DNA of 64,000 nt from Romanomermis culicivorax (GCA_963922205.1 CAWUHX010000008.1:1831282-1895281), one strand, 5' to 3'; numbered from the stretch's first letter, positions 11,077-23,520 are shown. Numbers and translations: made by a program. The notes: generated by a model not told the origin, from the letters alone.

Positions 11077-12345
11077 AGATGCCGATACTTGTATTACATC
11101 GGCTTACCTTTCTAGGATTTGTTACTCTTAGAAAATGCAGTTTAATTTTAAATTTTATTCACAAAAAAACTTGTGAATCGTCCCATTCAACCACCCATGC
11201 TACACAAAAATGAAGGACAGAGTGCAAGAAAAGCACCACATATGTCTGTCGATGAAAACACAACAATGAAAATATCAATTTCGTGGCATAACAATAGAAG
11301 CAACGTTGAAGCTTCTGGAAACACTTACCGGTTTCGTATATAAACTCGCTGATTGGTCTTGAAAAACGACAAACGTTTGCGGCATCCCCTATTTACAGTA
11401 TTATAAATTCTCAGAACATTTTGGATTTTGAACTGTTTTCATTTGATGATCATAGATTTGACGAATTCCGAATGAGTGACACTCATTTCTCTACCAATCG
11501 AATATTCCAATAAAATTCGTCTTCCTGAACTTTATGTCCTTAACTTTCATACTTTTGACATTCTCGAGATAATTTATTGAATGTTATATCTAAATATGAA
11601 AATAATATGAAAAATGAAACGTCTTCTACGACAGTATTTCTATGCATAACATATTTTAAGATATAAATATTTGTTGAAGTTTTCCCGGCACAGGAAATGC
11701 TTACAGTGCAGCTATCAATTCCAGTTGAAAATTCACTTTTTGACGGTTTCCTAATTCCCACTCTTCACATCATGAACTTTTCCAAATTTGTGTTTTTTCC
11801 TACAGTTTCAAGCCCATAGAAGTGAGGCTTAGCCAAGTAACAAAGGAACGCCATACTCCCATGATTCTTGAATCATTATCGAGCATAAGTGTGTGAGTTA
11901 AATGCTAAATAATTTATTTACAGAAGTTCAATTACCAAATAAAACTAATGAATAAATCTAGTTCTTTAATTGGCAAACATTTTTGAAATTAATCAAGAAT
12001 CTCATTGACAACAGGATCTAAGGGAAATGTATGCGGATGTCCATATTAAAAAAACAAAAGTCTATTTTTGCCACTAGGTGATGTAAGTTTACTTTCTAAA
12101 ATTTATTTTCCAAATTTACAGTAAGATGATACAATGTAGTAAGATCCGTGAAAATGTAAAAATCTATTGCTTCTTTAAGATTCTCTTAATGTTATATTCC
12201 AAATTAATGAGGGGTTAGCAGATCCCTCAGGTCGAAGTCAGTCTATTCCAAGAGTCTGCAAAGGGTTCAAATTAGTGTGGAGAGATAAGTAGGATTCCTC
12301 CCCAATGCATGGCCTTTCGACCAAGAACTGTACATAACCTTAACA
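11077..12345. other. D1 non-coding end (left)
   Basis: No gene found. It matches 60086-61885 except that the right copy carries an extra LTR insertion. D1 similarity stops at about 12345, where the LINE begins. Confidence 0.45.
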
Positions 12346-12363
12346 ATGGCCTTGCGGATCAGT

Positions 12364-13130
12364 CTAAGGGGTTGGGATAAGTGTCCTGTTGATGTCAAAG
12401 TTGGAGTTTATTACACTTTCAAATCCACCTATTTTGTCAAGGTTTCTCTTTCCTAGTAGACACCACTTACCATTGTGCAGAATTCTTGGGATCCATTTGC
12501 TTTTCAGGGACGCTAATATAGCATCTATATCTGGTGCTTTAATACCTCCTTTGGAATGATCCTGAATTAAATTAACATTTTTTATCTTTGACTTTCCCCC
12601 ATTCCACATAAATCTTTGTAGGAGGGATTTCAATGATTTTATTGTTATTTTATCTACATAGAGATTTATCATACTGTATATAAGCTTTGACATAATCATG
12701 TAGTTCCAAATAGTAACTTTCCCATACAAAGTCAATCCACTGTTTCGCCATATCTCACATTCATGTTTACATTTTTCAAGTTTTTCACCAAAGTTCTTCT
12801 CATGCATGACTTTTTTATCATGGGAATAGAATATTCCTAATATGTTAACAGTATCTACTATATCGCTTGAGCCAAATTTTCCTTTTACTTCCTTATTTTG
12901 ACCTAGTCCTAAAACTTGTGTCTTTTTCAGATTTATCTTTAGTCCAGAGGCTTTGCCAAAAGTGTTTATTTCTTGCATAGCTTTATTGAAGTCAGCTTTA
13001 CTCTTATCTAAAAGTACTGTATCATCGGCATATAGACTAACTTTATTTTGTATGTTGTTTATGGTTAATCCTTCGTATATTTGTGAATTTCTTAATTTGA
13101 TGGCCATATACTCCATAGCACATATATATA
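12364..13130 (-). pseudogene. LINE ORF2, reverse transcriptase C-terminal part
   Basis: This continues the polymerase in another frame. LYADDTVL is the YADD catalytic motif, followed by the family motifs SGLKINLKKTQVLGLG and NILGI and the thumb region (LYGKVTIWNYMIMSKL). The frame ends at 12364 soon after LIPTP, earlier than in complete L1/Tx1 elements. The C-terminal end and 3' UTR are therefore missing. Confidence 0.85.
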
Positions 13131-14393
13131 TGGTGACAAGGGACATCCTTGTCTTACACCTCGTTCTAGTGGAAATCGTTTGGTACTATACCCTGCATTC
13201 ATCACTACTGCTTCTGCTCTATTGTACAAGGTTGATATCCATGAGCAGTATTTATCACCAATGTTGAAGGCTTTGAGAGCGAGGTTCATGAAATCTCTGT
13301 CAAGAGAATCAAAAGCTTTCTCAATATCTAGTGAGATTATAAAACCTGATTCTTCATTTGCATGTGTTTCATAATGTTCAGTTATATCTAAAAGGTATCG
13401 TATACCTTCTGCAATGTATCTGTTTGGGACAAAGCCCCTCTGATCTTCATGTATGACTGTCTCTATATTGTTCTTTAAACGTGTAGCTATAGTCTTTGCT
13501 AAAATTTTATAATCCACATTCAGTAATGATATTGGTCTCCAGTTTGATATGTACTCAGTGTTTTTCCCTGGTTTTGGAATTAAGGTAATAACACTTCTTC
13601 TCTGGGAGTCTGACAGCATCCCATACTCAAGGGAGTAATGGAAAGCTTCTGTGAGGGGTTCTCTAATGAGATCCCAGTAAGTTTTGTAAAATTCTACTGT
13701 TAATCCATCATCTCCAGGACTTTTATTATTTTTCGTTGACTCAAGGCTCTGTTTTAGTTCCTTTTCAGAGAACTCTGCTTCCATAAGATTTTTTTGTCTC
13801 TCATTAAATTTGGGAAAATTAACGTTTTTGAGGTCTTGGAAAAACTGGCCTTTAACATGTCTTTCACTAATTCTGCTCTTGTACAGTTGCTCGTAGTAGT
13901 TTTCTATGTATTTTAGTAAATCTTTTGGGTTATCCATTTCTGTGTTCCCTTCTACTAGTTTATTTATTGTTTTGTAGTTGTAATTTCGTTTTTCCATATT
14001 TAGAAAGTATGAGTTTGGTTTCTCTCCTAGTAAGTTCCATCGTATTTTTGTTCTTTCCATGGCATGTTTGGCCTTCTCTTCTTCTAATGCGATTAACTCA
14101 CTTTTAATCTCTTTATGTGTCATGTTGTCTACTAGTCCCACACTGTCTAGATCTTCTTCTATCTTCTGTAGTTTTTTCCTTAACTCGTTTTCATAGCTTC
14201 GTGTTTTTTTGGCCTGAGACTTTGAGTAAAGGATTGTCTCTTGTCTTATTTTATATTTTACATAATCCCAGAGCATAGCAGAATTTAATTTTTGGGTATT
14301 TCCTTCCATCTTAGCTCTGCTAATTGTTTTGGTCAGGATTATGAGGTATTCATTATCTAATGTTAGCTTGTTATTAAACCTCCAGTTTCCTGG
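13092..14393 (-). pseudogene. LINE ORF2, reverse transcriptase N-terminal part
   Basis: This is in frame with the endonuclease part after the TGA. It contains the linker and the fingers and palm of a non-LTR reverse transcriptase: IPKPGK, SNWRPISLLNVDYK, HEDQRGFVPNRY, ISLDIEKAFDSLD (first catalytic Asp) and ERGVRQGCPLSP. After the last motif the frame is lost in a short TA run (about 13121-13132). Adding or losing one TA there explains the shift into the next piece. Confidence 0.85.
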
Positions 14394-15146
14394 TCATCTT
14401 CTTTTGTATAGTTTTCCATATAATTTTATATTTATTCCATTGTGATCTGATGGTAGGCCACTTATTATTTCAGCCTGGTGGCATTCATTTACTAATGTTT
14501 CAGAAACAAAAAGGTAGTCTAGTCTGCATTTCACATTTTGGCCAGTCCAAGTATACTGTTTTTGATTTGGGTTTCTGAATCTAAATGTATCAACCAAGTC
14601 GTATTGTTTTATATAGTACATAAATTTTGCTACAGATTTCTTCTTTAGATTAGTTGCACCTGTATTTTTATCTAGCTTAGGGTCTATTGCGATATTCATA
14701 TCTCCCCCAAGTATAACTGGTAAGTTATCTTTATTGAAAGCTTTGAGTTTCCCAAATACTTCATCCCAAAAGGGTATTTGTTCTTTTTCTAGTACAGGGG
14801 CATATATGTTGACTAGTACAAAGGGTGCATCATTTATATTTAGCTGGATCATTATGTATCTGCCATTTTGGTCTGTTTCTATCTTTCTTATTTCACATGG
14901 GAAGGTATTGTTAATTAGGATAGCCACACCTCTAGAGTTGCTAAGGCCATTTGAGAAAATAACCTTATCATTCCCACATCCCCATTGATGTTTTACCTGT
15001 TGCTCTATAGATTTTGTAAAGTGGGTTTCTTGAACAAATACTATATCATGTCTCTCCTCTTTCAAGTATGTTAATATCTCTTTTCTTTTAATCTGGTTGT
15101 TTAGTCCTTTGGTGTTCACTGAAAATAAAGAAAAGTTATATGCCAT
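14394..15146 (-). pseudogene. LINE ORF2, endonuclease part
   Basis: A 250-codon frame matching the apurinic-like endonuclease (exonuclease III fold) of L1/Tx1 elements, which nicks target DNA to prime reverse transcription. Visible family motifs: N-terminal SVNTKGLNN, VQETHF, VNIYAP, GGDMNIA, RLDYLFVS and SDHNGI near the C-terminus, in the expected order, with catalytic Asp, Asn and His residues present. The start ATG at 15146 fits the family. It stops at TGA 14394-14396 in the middle of ORF2. The following codons continue in the same frame with a typical linker (PGNWRFNN), so the TGA looks like a point-mutation stop. Confidence 0.85.
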
Positions 15147-15566
15147 CGAATTTCCTTACACGTGGGCTTAAGAAGCAATGTGCTTTCCTCTTTAATTGTT
15201 TGTTATTTGAAGTTGTGTGTGTTATGATAATCTTATCGTTTTTTTTAATAATAAAGCACCCTCAATGAGGGCAATACAACACCAGCATACTTATGCTGGT
15301 GGGAACAGAGGTCAACATCCTAAGCATTTCTGCAAAGGAAGACAAAGGTTAAGAAAAGAAAATGGCACCCTAAAGCAGGTACCTTTGATTTTCCATTCTA
15401 ATTTTCAGTGATATTCAGTGGGAAATTTAATCAACAACAATAATTGCAAAAATATATATAACTATATAACAAGGGCGAGTTAGCGGGAAAAAAGCAAACG
15501 AAAAATCATGATAATAATTATTCTTAATGATTGACAAAAAAAGTCGAAAAAAATGCAATTAATTTC

Positions 15567-16405
15567 CTAATTACTAGAATTTGTTTTCTTGTTTTTCTGA
15601 TTTTGGCGACGTTGGTTTTGATCTTTGAGCTGCTGTTTCGTCAAATCGTCCTTGATAATCGTAAATTTTCTAGGTTTTCGTTGCATATTGAACTGATGTA
15701 AATTTTTGACGTTACTCAAAATGACTTGCTTGTCAAAAACCGAACGAAAATCGATACTGACTTTTTTGCAGACTTTTCCCGCTTTATCCTTATCTTCTTG
15801 GAAGGCGATGTATCGAAAATAAAAGGGTGTTTCTAAATATACTATATCAGGGATATCATTTAGGTGAGAGATATTTTGCAGATGTCAGGACCCTGTCAAT
15901 TCTAAATATTTTATCTGTCTGTGTCTTTTCTCACAAATGTCAGGTCTCTTTATAAGCTGAATTGTCTACTACTTTGTTCCACAAGAATCTCAAGGTGGGT
16001 TGGTATCCCTTTGTAAGTATCATATATTTCAACTTACTGCATATCTAAATTTTGGACGAATTCTTCAGGCAGTTTTTCACAATTTTTAAAAAATTCAATC
16101 GCCATTTTTCACTTTTCTAATAATGGTGTTTGACGATCCATAGCATAAATATCGGTCGGGAAATTAAATATCCAAATTGCTGTACGTTTTTGGGCCCGTT
16201 CTAAGTTCTCAAGGCATAAGTCGACTTCTTTCTGCCAACCCAGGGCGCAATTGCTTGACCTTTCGGATCTTTCTATGGAGCTGATTGTTTCTCCAAATCG
16301 TGGAATTTTGTTGGCAGATTGTTCAGTACTATTATTGGCGTTGCTTGGGTTTTTCCATTTATTGTTGTTGGCTTCCATAATAATATATATAAAATATAAC
16401 GTTGA
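15567..16405 (-). pseudogene. LINE ORF1-like (gag-type) region, broken
   Basis: Three pieces in shifting frames. The first begins near the ATG at about 16378 (MEANNNKWKNPSNANN) and includes a coiled-coil-like stretch and KRTAIWIFNFP. A short middle piece (MAIEFFKNCEKLPEEF) follows. The C-terminal piece ends in a very basic tail (QQLKDQNQRRQNQKNKK) at the TAG at 15567-15569. The order and chemistry resemble the nucleic-acid-binding ORF1 protein of L1-type LINEs, and it lies just upstream of ORF2. Recognition is by composition and position, so it is less sure than ORF2. Confidence 0.5.
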
Positions 16406-16479
16406 GTTTGCAATAACCAAATTTTTTTTACGTGCTGTCTAGAGTCGCCCACGTATAAAGATAGGAAATTATAGAGAGA

Positions 16480-16706
16480 CAAAAAAAGCGACCATTCACA
16501 ATAACTGTTCCATGCAAACTCCAGCTTAACTTCTTGGTAATACTGACTTAAGCTCCAGCTTAACCAAGAGGGTCTTAAGCTCAATCCCGGACTTGCTACA
16601 GCTTCATAGTAATACTGGCCCCTGATTTTAGCCTTTGCATCAAATTGAATCCAGCTTTTCAGTTCAAGTAAAGCAGTGAACCAAATTTTCGGAATCCATG
16701 TTGGAG
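16480..16706 (-). repeat. Start of Hint unit 1: hairpin remnant and Hint fragment
   Basis: Matches 28490-28690: a TTAAGCTCCAGCTTAACC-rich segment, then about 80 bases that read on the minus strand like the Hint core (ELKSWIQFDAKAKI). It is a broken partial copy of the Hint exon, cut by the LTR fragment that follows. Confidence 0.55.
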
Positions 16707-17322
16707 TGTTGTAATATATGTGGTCGTATGCCCTTGGCTACCTGGATGCGGTTCTTGGGCGACCCAAACTGGTACAACTCCTGAGGCTAACTGGGCAAGA
16801 ACCCTAAACCCTGACTGCTACAGTACCCAGCTGAAGTGATGTTTATGAAAGGGTTTATTATTAAGGAAAACAAGGACGACCAGTAACAGAGGTTAGATGC
16901 CAACACAAAACACAAAACACCAATGCAGGCTCGCCACTCAATCAAAAACACATTTACCTAGCCCTGCGCACAGAGCCACAGTGATCCAGAAACTGATACA
17001 TGAGCCCCACACAGCCTGGCCATCTATGGGACCGATTCTAACTATCCTCAATTAAAACTGAGACAGAACTATCTGCCTCCAGAAACACACTCACTAAATC
17101 CTCAATTGAATGTGTCGCCAGGCTTCCTCTGACCTGACAGGGGACCCACGCACAAAACGTAATCAAAGACATAAACGAAAAATAATAATTTGATGCCGGC
17201 AGCGCACGCATCATCTCTTTCTCTCCAACCACTGTACCAAAAAGGATATAGAAACGATAATGAATAAATTGCACGACCGCGTGCCAAACATCAACAATGC
17301 ATGTTGATGCAAAATTTTCCAA
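16707..17322 (-). mobile_element. Truncated LTR, family alpha
   Basis: Starts TGTTGTAATA at 16707 like the other family members but breaks off at about 17322, about 150 bases short. The paralogous site at 28687-28918 shows that about 230 bases of the host unit were lost at the same junction. Confidence 0.65.
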
Positions 17323-17832
17323 GAAAAGATGTTTTCATGTCGCAATAATGTCAACTATTACTATTTCAATGTATTATAATGACATACTGATCCTAATTGA
17401 AGAACAGAGATGGAAAAATCCGATCCTACAACATAGCTACAATTTTATTTCGATTTTTAATCTTTAATCTTACTCTCAAATAATAAAGTTGATGAAATTC
17501 AATAAAAATTGTCCACAACATTTTTCTACTAATATGATGGAATGAATTGTCATAAATATGTTTATGTGTAATGTTAAGCCCTTGAGTATCCTAAATGAAA
17601 ATCTAATGCATCTAAGTAAATTAGGATGCCTCTGGTATTCTGAATACAAAAGGGACTAAATCTAGTAATCAACCTCTACAAAACTTTATCATAAGTCTGA
17701 GGTTACTTAAGTCTATTGAAAAAAGAATCACTATCGTCTAGTGATGCCTTAGGATCCTTTTACTTTGATTTGATTATTGATATTGATTATTACTGATTGA
17801 TTACATTGATACTATGCGTTATTTTCATTAAC
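17323..17832. other. Hint unit 1, 3' flank
   Basis: Non-coding spacer downstream of the Hint exon, shared with 28919-29441 and, less closely, 38680-39186. No gene. Confidence 0.5.
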
Positions 17833-17835
17833 TCT

Positions 17836-18471
17836 TTATTCTGAACAATGTGCAAACAAATTCAACAAATCGAGAAAGTTAAGCAATGAAAAGGCAATAC
17901 CTGAAGATTTTACAGATGGTACGACTGTTCCGAGGAAATATGTCATAATACCAGCATATTGAAACATAAATTCTTGAAGATACACATTTTCTACATGCGT
18001 GAAAGATGACACGAGTATATCATTGACCAATAAGTTGCGGGATTCTGTAAGTGGTGCATAGGCACCTAACATTTGCTTCAGTTGAATTTTGATCACTTCT
18101 CTCTTCCTTAACCAGTCGCCATATCTCACGTAAAAGTGGTCCCCAACATGGATGTTTGCAGCCCTCGTCAAATTCATCACATCGTTGTAACCACTTTTAT
18201 AAATCAAGTGATCAGGCATGATGTGCAAGTTATGCGACTCTTCTAATTCAATCAACAGAAAACTGGTTCTAATCTTCGGATCGAAATGAATCCAGCTTTT
18301 CAATTTCGAAAAAAGCTGCATCTGACTTTTATTATAATTTGCCAATGAAATGGATAGGATCGATTGCTCTTCTACTGTTTTCGACATATTGCTAAATTTT
18401 CGAGATCCGTGGTTCAGCAAAATGATTTTGTCTGCACCAGCGAAACATCCAGTAGGCGTTTGTGATAACGT
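17836..18471 (-). CDS. Hedgehog-type Hint/Hog domain exon, unit 1
   Basis: A minus-strand exon of about 211 codons. It begins after a TTTATTTTTGAG acceptor (phase 0) and ends at a TAA that overlaps AATAAA. Hint domains self-cleave by an N-S acyl shift at an N-terminal Cys; in Hedgehog this attaches sterol to the N-terminal part. Gly-Cys-Phe (GCFAGADKI) marks the cleavage site. DHLIYKSG is the His-bearing block, and GAYAPLTESRNL then VNDILVSSF match the Hedgehog C-terminal APLT block. In this copy the Thr of the TxxH motif is Met (IMPDHL), so catalysis is probably impaired. No N-terminal signalling domain is found upstream. Unit 3 is nearly identical. Confidence 0.75.
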   Translation of the reverse strand, partial: TLSQTPTGCFAGADKIILLNHGSRKFSNMSKTVEEQSILSISLANYNKSQMQLFSKLKSWIHFDPKIRTSFLLIELEESHNLHIMPDHLIYKSGYNDVMNLTRAANIHVGDHFYVRYGDWLRKREVIKIQLKQMLGAYAPLTESRNLLVNDILVSSFTHVENVYLQEFMFQYAGIMTYFLGTVVPSVKSSGIAFSLLNFLDLLNLFAHCSE

Positions 18472-19254
18472 CTCAAAAATAAACATTTGACCATGATAGC
18501 AAAGTAAAAAAGATATCCTCGTTCCTAGTTAAGGTTCAGAATATTGCATTGGCTCTAATATAGACTACTTTCAATTCAATTTGTGAGCCCTACAAAAATT
18601 ATAATGAATAAAAGTTTTGCTAGGAAATACTGCTTCTACTGTAATTGTTAAATGTTATCATTGCTTAACTACATTTGAGAATAGTCTAGGACTTCTAATG
18701 ACTTTGAAATCTGCAGTGGTCAGCATACATGCAAATGGGGGGGGGGGCTAGGGGAATTGGCCCCCAGCGGATTCTTGCTGACCCCTGCCACATTTGTATG
18801 CTGTGTATGTATGGTCATGAGTATCTGGGTGTTAAAGGAAGTCATTATTGGGAATTTTCTCTGAGATGACAGCATATGTGTACAAGAGTTGAAATCTGCA
18901 TATCAATAGAAAGGTGCCGTCTTCATTTTTCCAGTATGTGTTAGTACAATTTCAACTTCTATAAAGCATAGATGTAGGACGTTCACGTAAATAATCTTTG
19001 CCTCATACATACACGGCATGAGTATTGTGGAGAACATCAAAATGATATTTTGAACAATTCAGTGCTATCTGACGTTCAACAAATTAAAATATCTCCTTGA
19101 CAGAAATCTCACATGATTGATAGGGATATGACAGTATATCTCAGGCACAGGGAGGTTGGTAGGTGAACACTATTTTCCGTGGAGCCAAAACATGGCTGGA
19201 GGATATTTTCTATTCTTACTGGTTTTTTTCAGAACATTAAGAGACCTACAATCG
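18472..19254. other. Hint unit 1, 5' flank
   Basis: Conserved in units 2 and 3. It contains a G11 run in a small hairpin-like repeat (18724-18805; CAGCATACATG against GTATGCTG). No credible upstream coding exon was found. Confidence 0.45.
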
Positions 19255-20452
19255 AGGGGGTATTCTTGTTTCAGCAACTGCAAAGTGAGCGACTTCCATG
19301 TGAGCAGTTTTTAGTTGAGCAAATTCTAAAGTGAGCAAATTCCCAAACGTGCAATTCTCATGGGAGCGACTTCCAATTGAGCCAATCCCCAAATGAGTTA
19401 ATTTCCTTGAGAGGTATTCTCATGTGAGTGATTCCCAATTGAGCGAATTCCAAATGAGCTATCCAGAATGTAATGGCACTTTTTCATATTTTCCTTCCTT
19501 ACCACATATTTTTCTTGGTATGTCATTCTTTTTTCCTTCGTTTTGTGAATGTATTGCTGTTTTCATTTATGTATGTTTTTACCTTTTCATCTTTTGTCCT
19601 TGCTTTCCTTCGGTTTTTTTCTTCTTGTCATCTAGAATTTTCCTTTTCAGCTCATGATACAATAGATTACAAGTTGTCATTTTAAATAACCTTATTCTTT
19701 CGTATAGTTTTTGTATGGTTCAGCATGGTTAGGTCTGTCGTCATTGTGAGTGTGAAAACTTTCATAAAAAATATAAACAAAAGAATGCAGGAAGAAACAA
19801 AACATCAAGAGGAAACAATCGTCGACAAAAATGAAGACATTGAAAATAAGTAAAAATAGGTGGATAAGCATTAGGAAAAGAAGAAAACTTGAATAAAGTA
19901 ATAAGAAAAAGAGAACAAGATAGAGAAAGCAGCAAGGAACAAAAAATAATGTGAAAAAGAACGGAAAGAAAAAAGAATCAGGAGAATAGAAAAACAGAAA
20001 GACAGAAAAGTAAAATCGAAAACTAAGCTGAAAAATAGGAAAGAACGAAGGAGAAATCACAGAGAATAAAATTGAATACGGAATAGAACGTGCCGAGTTG
20101 TATAAGAACTATGTGGGAGACAATGCTTATTAAAAATGACAACTTGTAATGTGTTGTTTCATAAGCCAAAAAGAAAAAAAGTAGATGAAAATAAAAAAGA
20201 AAATGGAAGAAAGGAGAGACAAAAGTTAAAAATGTAAAAACATATATAAGCAAAAACACAAGCAACACACTGAACGAAAGGAAAAAAAGAAATATAATAT
20301 AAAGAAATACAAAAGGTAAAGAAGAAAAATCTGAAGAAAATTGCATTCTCAATCTCTCGTTTGGAATCGCCCAGTTGTAAATCGCTCACTTCATAATCGC
20401 TTTCTTTTTGAATAGACCCAATCTAGAAATGCCAACCACAATTAAATTGCCC
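19255..20452. mobile_element. Foldback element, GAGCGA-motif family, unit 1
   Basis: The left end (19270-19460) holds about ten copies of a 15-18 bp motif like GAGCGAATTCCAAAT. The right end (20345-20440) holds the same motif inverted. Pyrimidine-rich sequence at 19470-19690 is the inverted partner of purine-rich sequence at 20130-20345, giving arms of several hundred bases. There is no transposase. Copies lie at about 30845-31915 and 40615-41790. The right end is cut by the gypsy element. Confidence 0.65.
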
Positions 20453-23400
20453 AAATCGTACCTACAAGTTAAACAGCTTGAATTCACCCCAAAACCCAAA
20501 CAGAATCCTAAAGTCCATTTCGCAGCTTGTATCTCTGAAAATCAAAACAGTCACATTCGCATATCGGTACTAAACACACAAGAAACAGCCCAAATTCTTT
20601 ACCCTGGAACATGCATTGGTACAGTCTCATGTTACATTGCAAAACAAGATGCTTCCACTAAAGTAACCTCCTCAACGCAAAACCAGCCAAACCGTTTTGA
20701 TACATTCACATGGTTAAAACAAAATGTTAATTTAACCTCCAGTGACCTCACAGAAACCGAAAAGACGCAACTCCTATGCGCCCTATCAAAGTATCCTACA
20801 TTATATGCTAAATCCAAAATGGATGTAGGTAGAACCACCCTTGTTTCACATACAATTGACACCAATGGCTCCCATCCCGTACGTAGACAACTTTATCAGA
20901 CTTCCCCAAAAGAAAAGCAAATCATACAAACAGAAGTTGAGCAACTCGCAGCAGCAGGTGTCATAAGCCAGAGCAATTCTCCATGGTGTACCAACACAGT
21001 TCTAGTTCCCAAAAAAAGATGGAGGCCATCGTTTATGCATTGATTTCAGAGGTCTCAATAAAGTAACCAAAAAAGATACCTACCCATTGCCCCGTATAGA
21101 CGAAATTCTAGACACCCTGCGTGGAAAGAAATATTTTACGTCCCTCGATCAATCCAATGCATATTATTCCATTCCCATAGCACAAGCAGACAGAGAAAAA
21201 ACGGCCTTTAATTGCTCAGTCGGCCAGTATCAATTCAATTACCTCCCCTTTGGTCTCACCAACGCCCCAGCCACATTCCAAAGGTTAATGGATGTTATTC
21301 TTTCGGGTTTGCAATGGAACACATGCCTTGTATATCTCCACGATGTTTTGGTATTTGCAGACTCCCATGCCCAAACTGGAACGTTTAGACACTATTCTTG
21401 CCCGATTCTCACAAGCAGGCCTTAAACTAAACATAAAAAAATGCAAATTCTGCCAGCCCCAAGTCCAATACTTAGGCCTCGTGATTTCTCAGCAAGGCAT
21501 TTCACAAGATCCCCATAAGGTACAGGCCATTTATGACATACCCACGTCCAAAAGCTCAAAAGAAGTCGAGTCATTCCTTGGCCTACCCTCTTATTATCGA
21601 AGATTCATCCCAAATTGCTCTCAAGTTTCTAGCCCACTCACATCACTACTCAAAAAGAATTCGGAATTTTCCTGGGGCCCGGAACAGCAAAACGCATTCA
21701 ATAAGCTAAAAGAATTACTCATTCATGCCCCAATACTGCAGCATCCTGATTTCACAAAACCGTTTATTCTGCAAACTGATGCCTCAAAACTCGGAATCAA
21801 GGCCATTCTCAGTCAGCTAGATAGTAAAGGTCAGGATTGCCCCATTGCTTTTGGGAGCCGCACACTAAAACCCGCCGAACACAACTACCCGATAACTGAG
21901 TTGGAAACCCTTGCAGTAGTTGAGTTTGTCAAGTATTTCCGCCCCTACCTTTTCCAGCAACATGTTATTGTACACACTGACCACACTGCAGTCCAGGCAG
22001 TCTTACAAAAGGAAAACCCGTCCCCTCGCATTGCCCCTTGGGGATTAGCCCTCTCCGGTATTCAACTAGACATTCGACCTAAGAAAGCCACTGCTAACCC
22101 CAACGCAGATGCTGTTTCTCGATTCCCCTCACAGACAGCAAAGCAATCCTTTGATATTGAGCAATTAGAAACCCGCCCCGAAATATCCACTATCAATTCG
22201 GTTCTGGAAGCTGAAGCAACTGAACAAGAAGAGCAACAGAAAAATTTCGTCGAACTCCAACGCACTGATCCAACTGTCAAAATTATTTTAGCAAAAATCG
22301 CCCAAAAAGACCCCCTTACTCTGATCAAATTCGCAGTGCATCAAAACATCCTCTTCCGATTAGTCAACAAACAAGCAAAACTATACATCCCTAAGTCACA
22401 GGTCCAGCATCTCATTGCCTCTCATCATGACAGCAAATTCACAGGTCATTTTGCTGCCAGGAAAACCTTACACTTGCTCAGACAAAAATATTTTTGGCCC
22501 CAAATGATCCGTGATATCAAACGTTACTGCAAAACTTGCCACCCATGCCAGACACAGAAAGCCCTCTGGCACAAAGTGCATGCAAATCTGGTACCAATTC
22601 AGCCGACTGGCCCATTTGATAGAGTCGGTGTTGATTGCATGGGACGGTTACCCCTCACTGAAGACGGCAACCGATTCATTGTCGTTTTCATCGACTATTT
22701 CACAAAGTATGTAGAGGCATTCCCGACCCCTGATATCACTGCAGCCACTATTGCCAAGTTATTCGTAACCAAAATTGTTTGCCATCATGGGTCCCCAAAA
22801 ATCATCCATTGTGATCGTGGCTCCGATTTTGTATCTGATCTCTTCTCACGGATCACTAGTTTATGCAATACTCGGAAAATTCACACCACTCCATATCATC
22901 CCATTGCCAATGGAGAAGTCGAGCATTGCAACCAAACTTTAGCCACCCGTATCCGCATGTACATCAATTCAAATCACACTGATTGGGATACTTATCTCCC
23001 ATATGCCGTTTTTTCGATCAACATTCATAAAAATGATAGCACTTTGTATCTCCCGTTTGAATTACTCCACGGTAGGCAAGCTAATCTGCCATCTGATGCA
23101 GCCTTAAATTTTTTCCCTATGTCCTACATGGTTGATTTAGACGATTACGCCCTTCGTGTAAAATCGCATTTTACAGAAGCCCTCTCAACCGTGCAGAAAA
23201 GTTTACAAAAAGCTCAAGACCACTATACTCGTCAGTATAACAGGCATGCTCAGAACATACATTACAAGGCAGGTGATCTTATTCTGTACAAAAATCATTC
23301 CTGTAAACAAGGATTGACTCCCAAATTCCTCCCTCGCCAAAACGGGCCCTATACAGTTACAAATTTCATGTACCTCAATGTTACACTCAAACACCCCCAT

Positions 23401-23505
23401 AAGAATATCACATTTACAGTACATGTAAACGAGACAACCCCTTTCTACCTTCGGGAAGCAACTATCGAATCTACCCCCACACCTCCTCACCCTCAAAAGC
23501 CTTGA
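20453..23505 (+). pseudogene. Ty3/gypsy pol: RT, RNase H, integrase
   Basis: Three frames are joined by two single-base gains: one in an A-run near 21010-21016 and one near 21383. RT motifs include LAAAGVISQSNSPW, LTNAPATFQRLM and LGLVISQQGI. The catalytic box reads YLHD where active enzymes have YLDD, so a catalytic Asp is lost. RNase H follows (LQTDASKLGI and ITELETLAVV). The integrase has the HHCC zinc finger (GHFAARKTLHLLRQKYFW, then CKTCHPC) and the three acidic residues (VDCMG, HCDRGSDF, GEVEHCNQ). A GPY-type module (RQNGPYTVTNF) ends the protein at 23505. It is non-functional as it stands. Confidence 0.88.
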
Positions 23506-23520
23506 ATGAGGATGTTCAAC

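Larger units (their letters stand above)
12346..16450 (-). mobile_element. Degenerate L1/Tx1-like LINE
   Basis: A non-LTR retrotransposon on the minus strand: an ORF1-like region (15567-16405), then an endonuclease plus reverse-transcriptase ORF2 broken into three pieces. The 3' end stops abruptly at the D1 boundary, without a visible 3' UTR or tail. It is not functional: one internal stop, one frameshift in ORF2, and several breaks in ORF1. Confidence 0.8.

Noticed and set aside
19424-20389. Long Phe/Ser-rich frames around the foldback elements (also 31220-31832 and 40823-41737)
   Set aside because: They arise from the pyrimidine/purine-rich arms of the inverted repeats and occur in several frames and on both strands.
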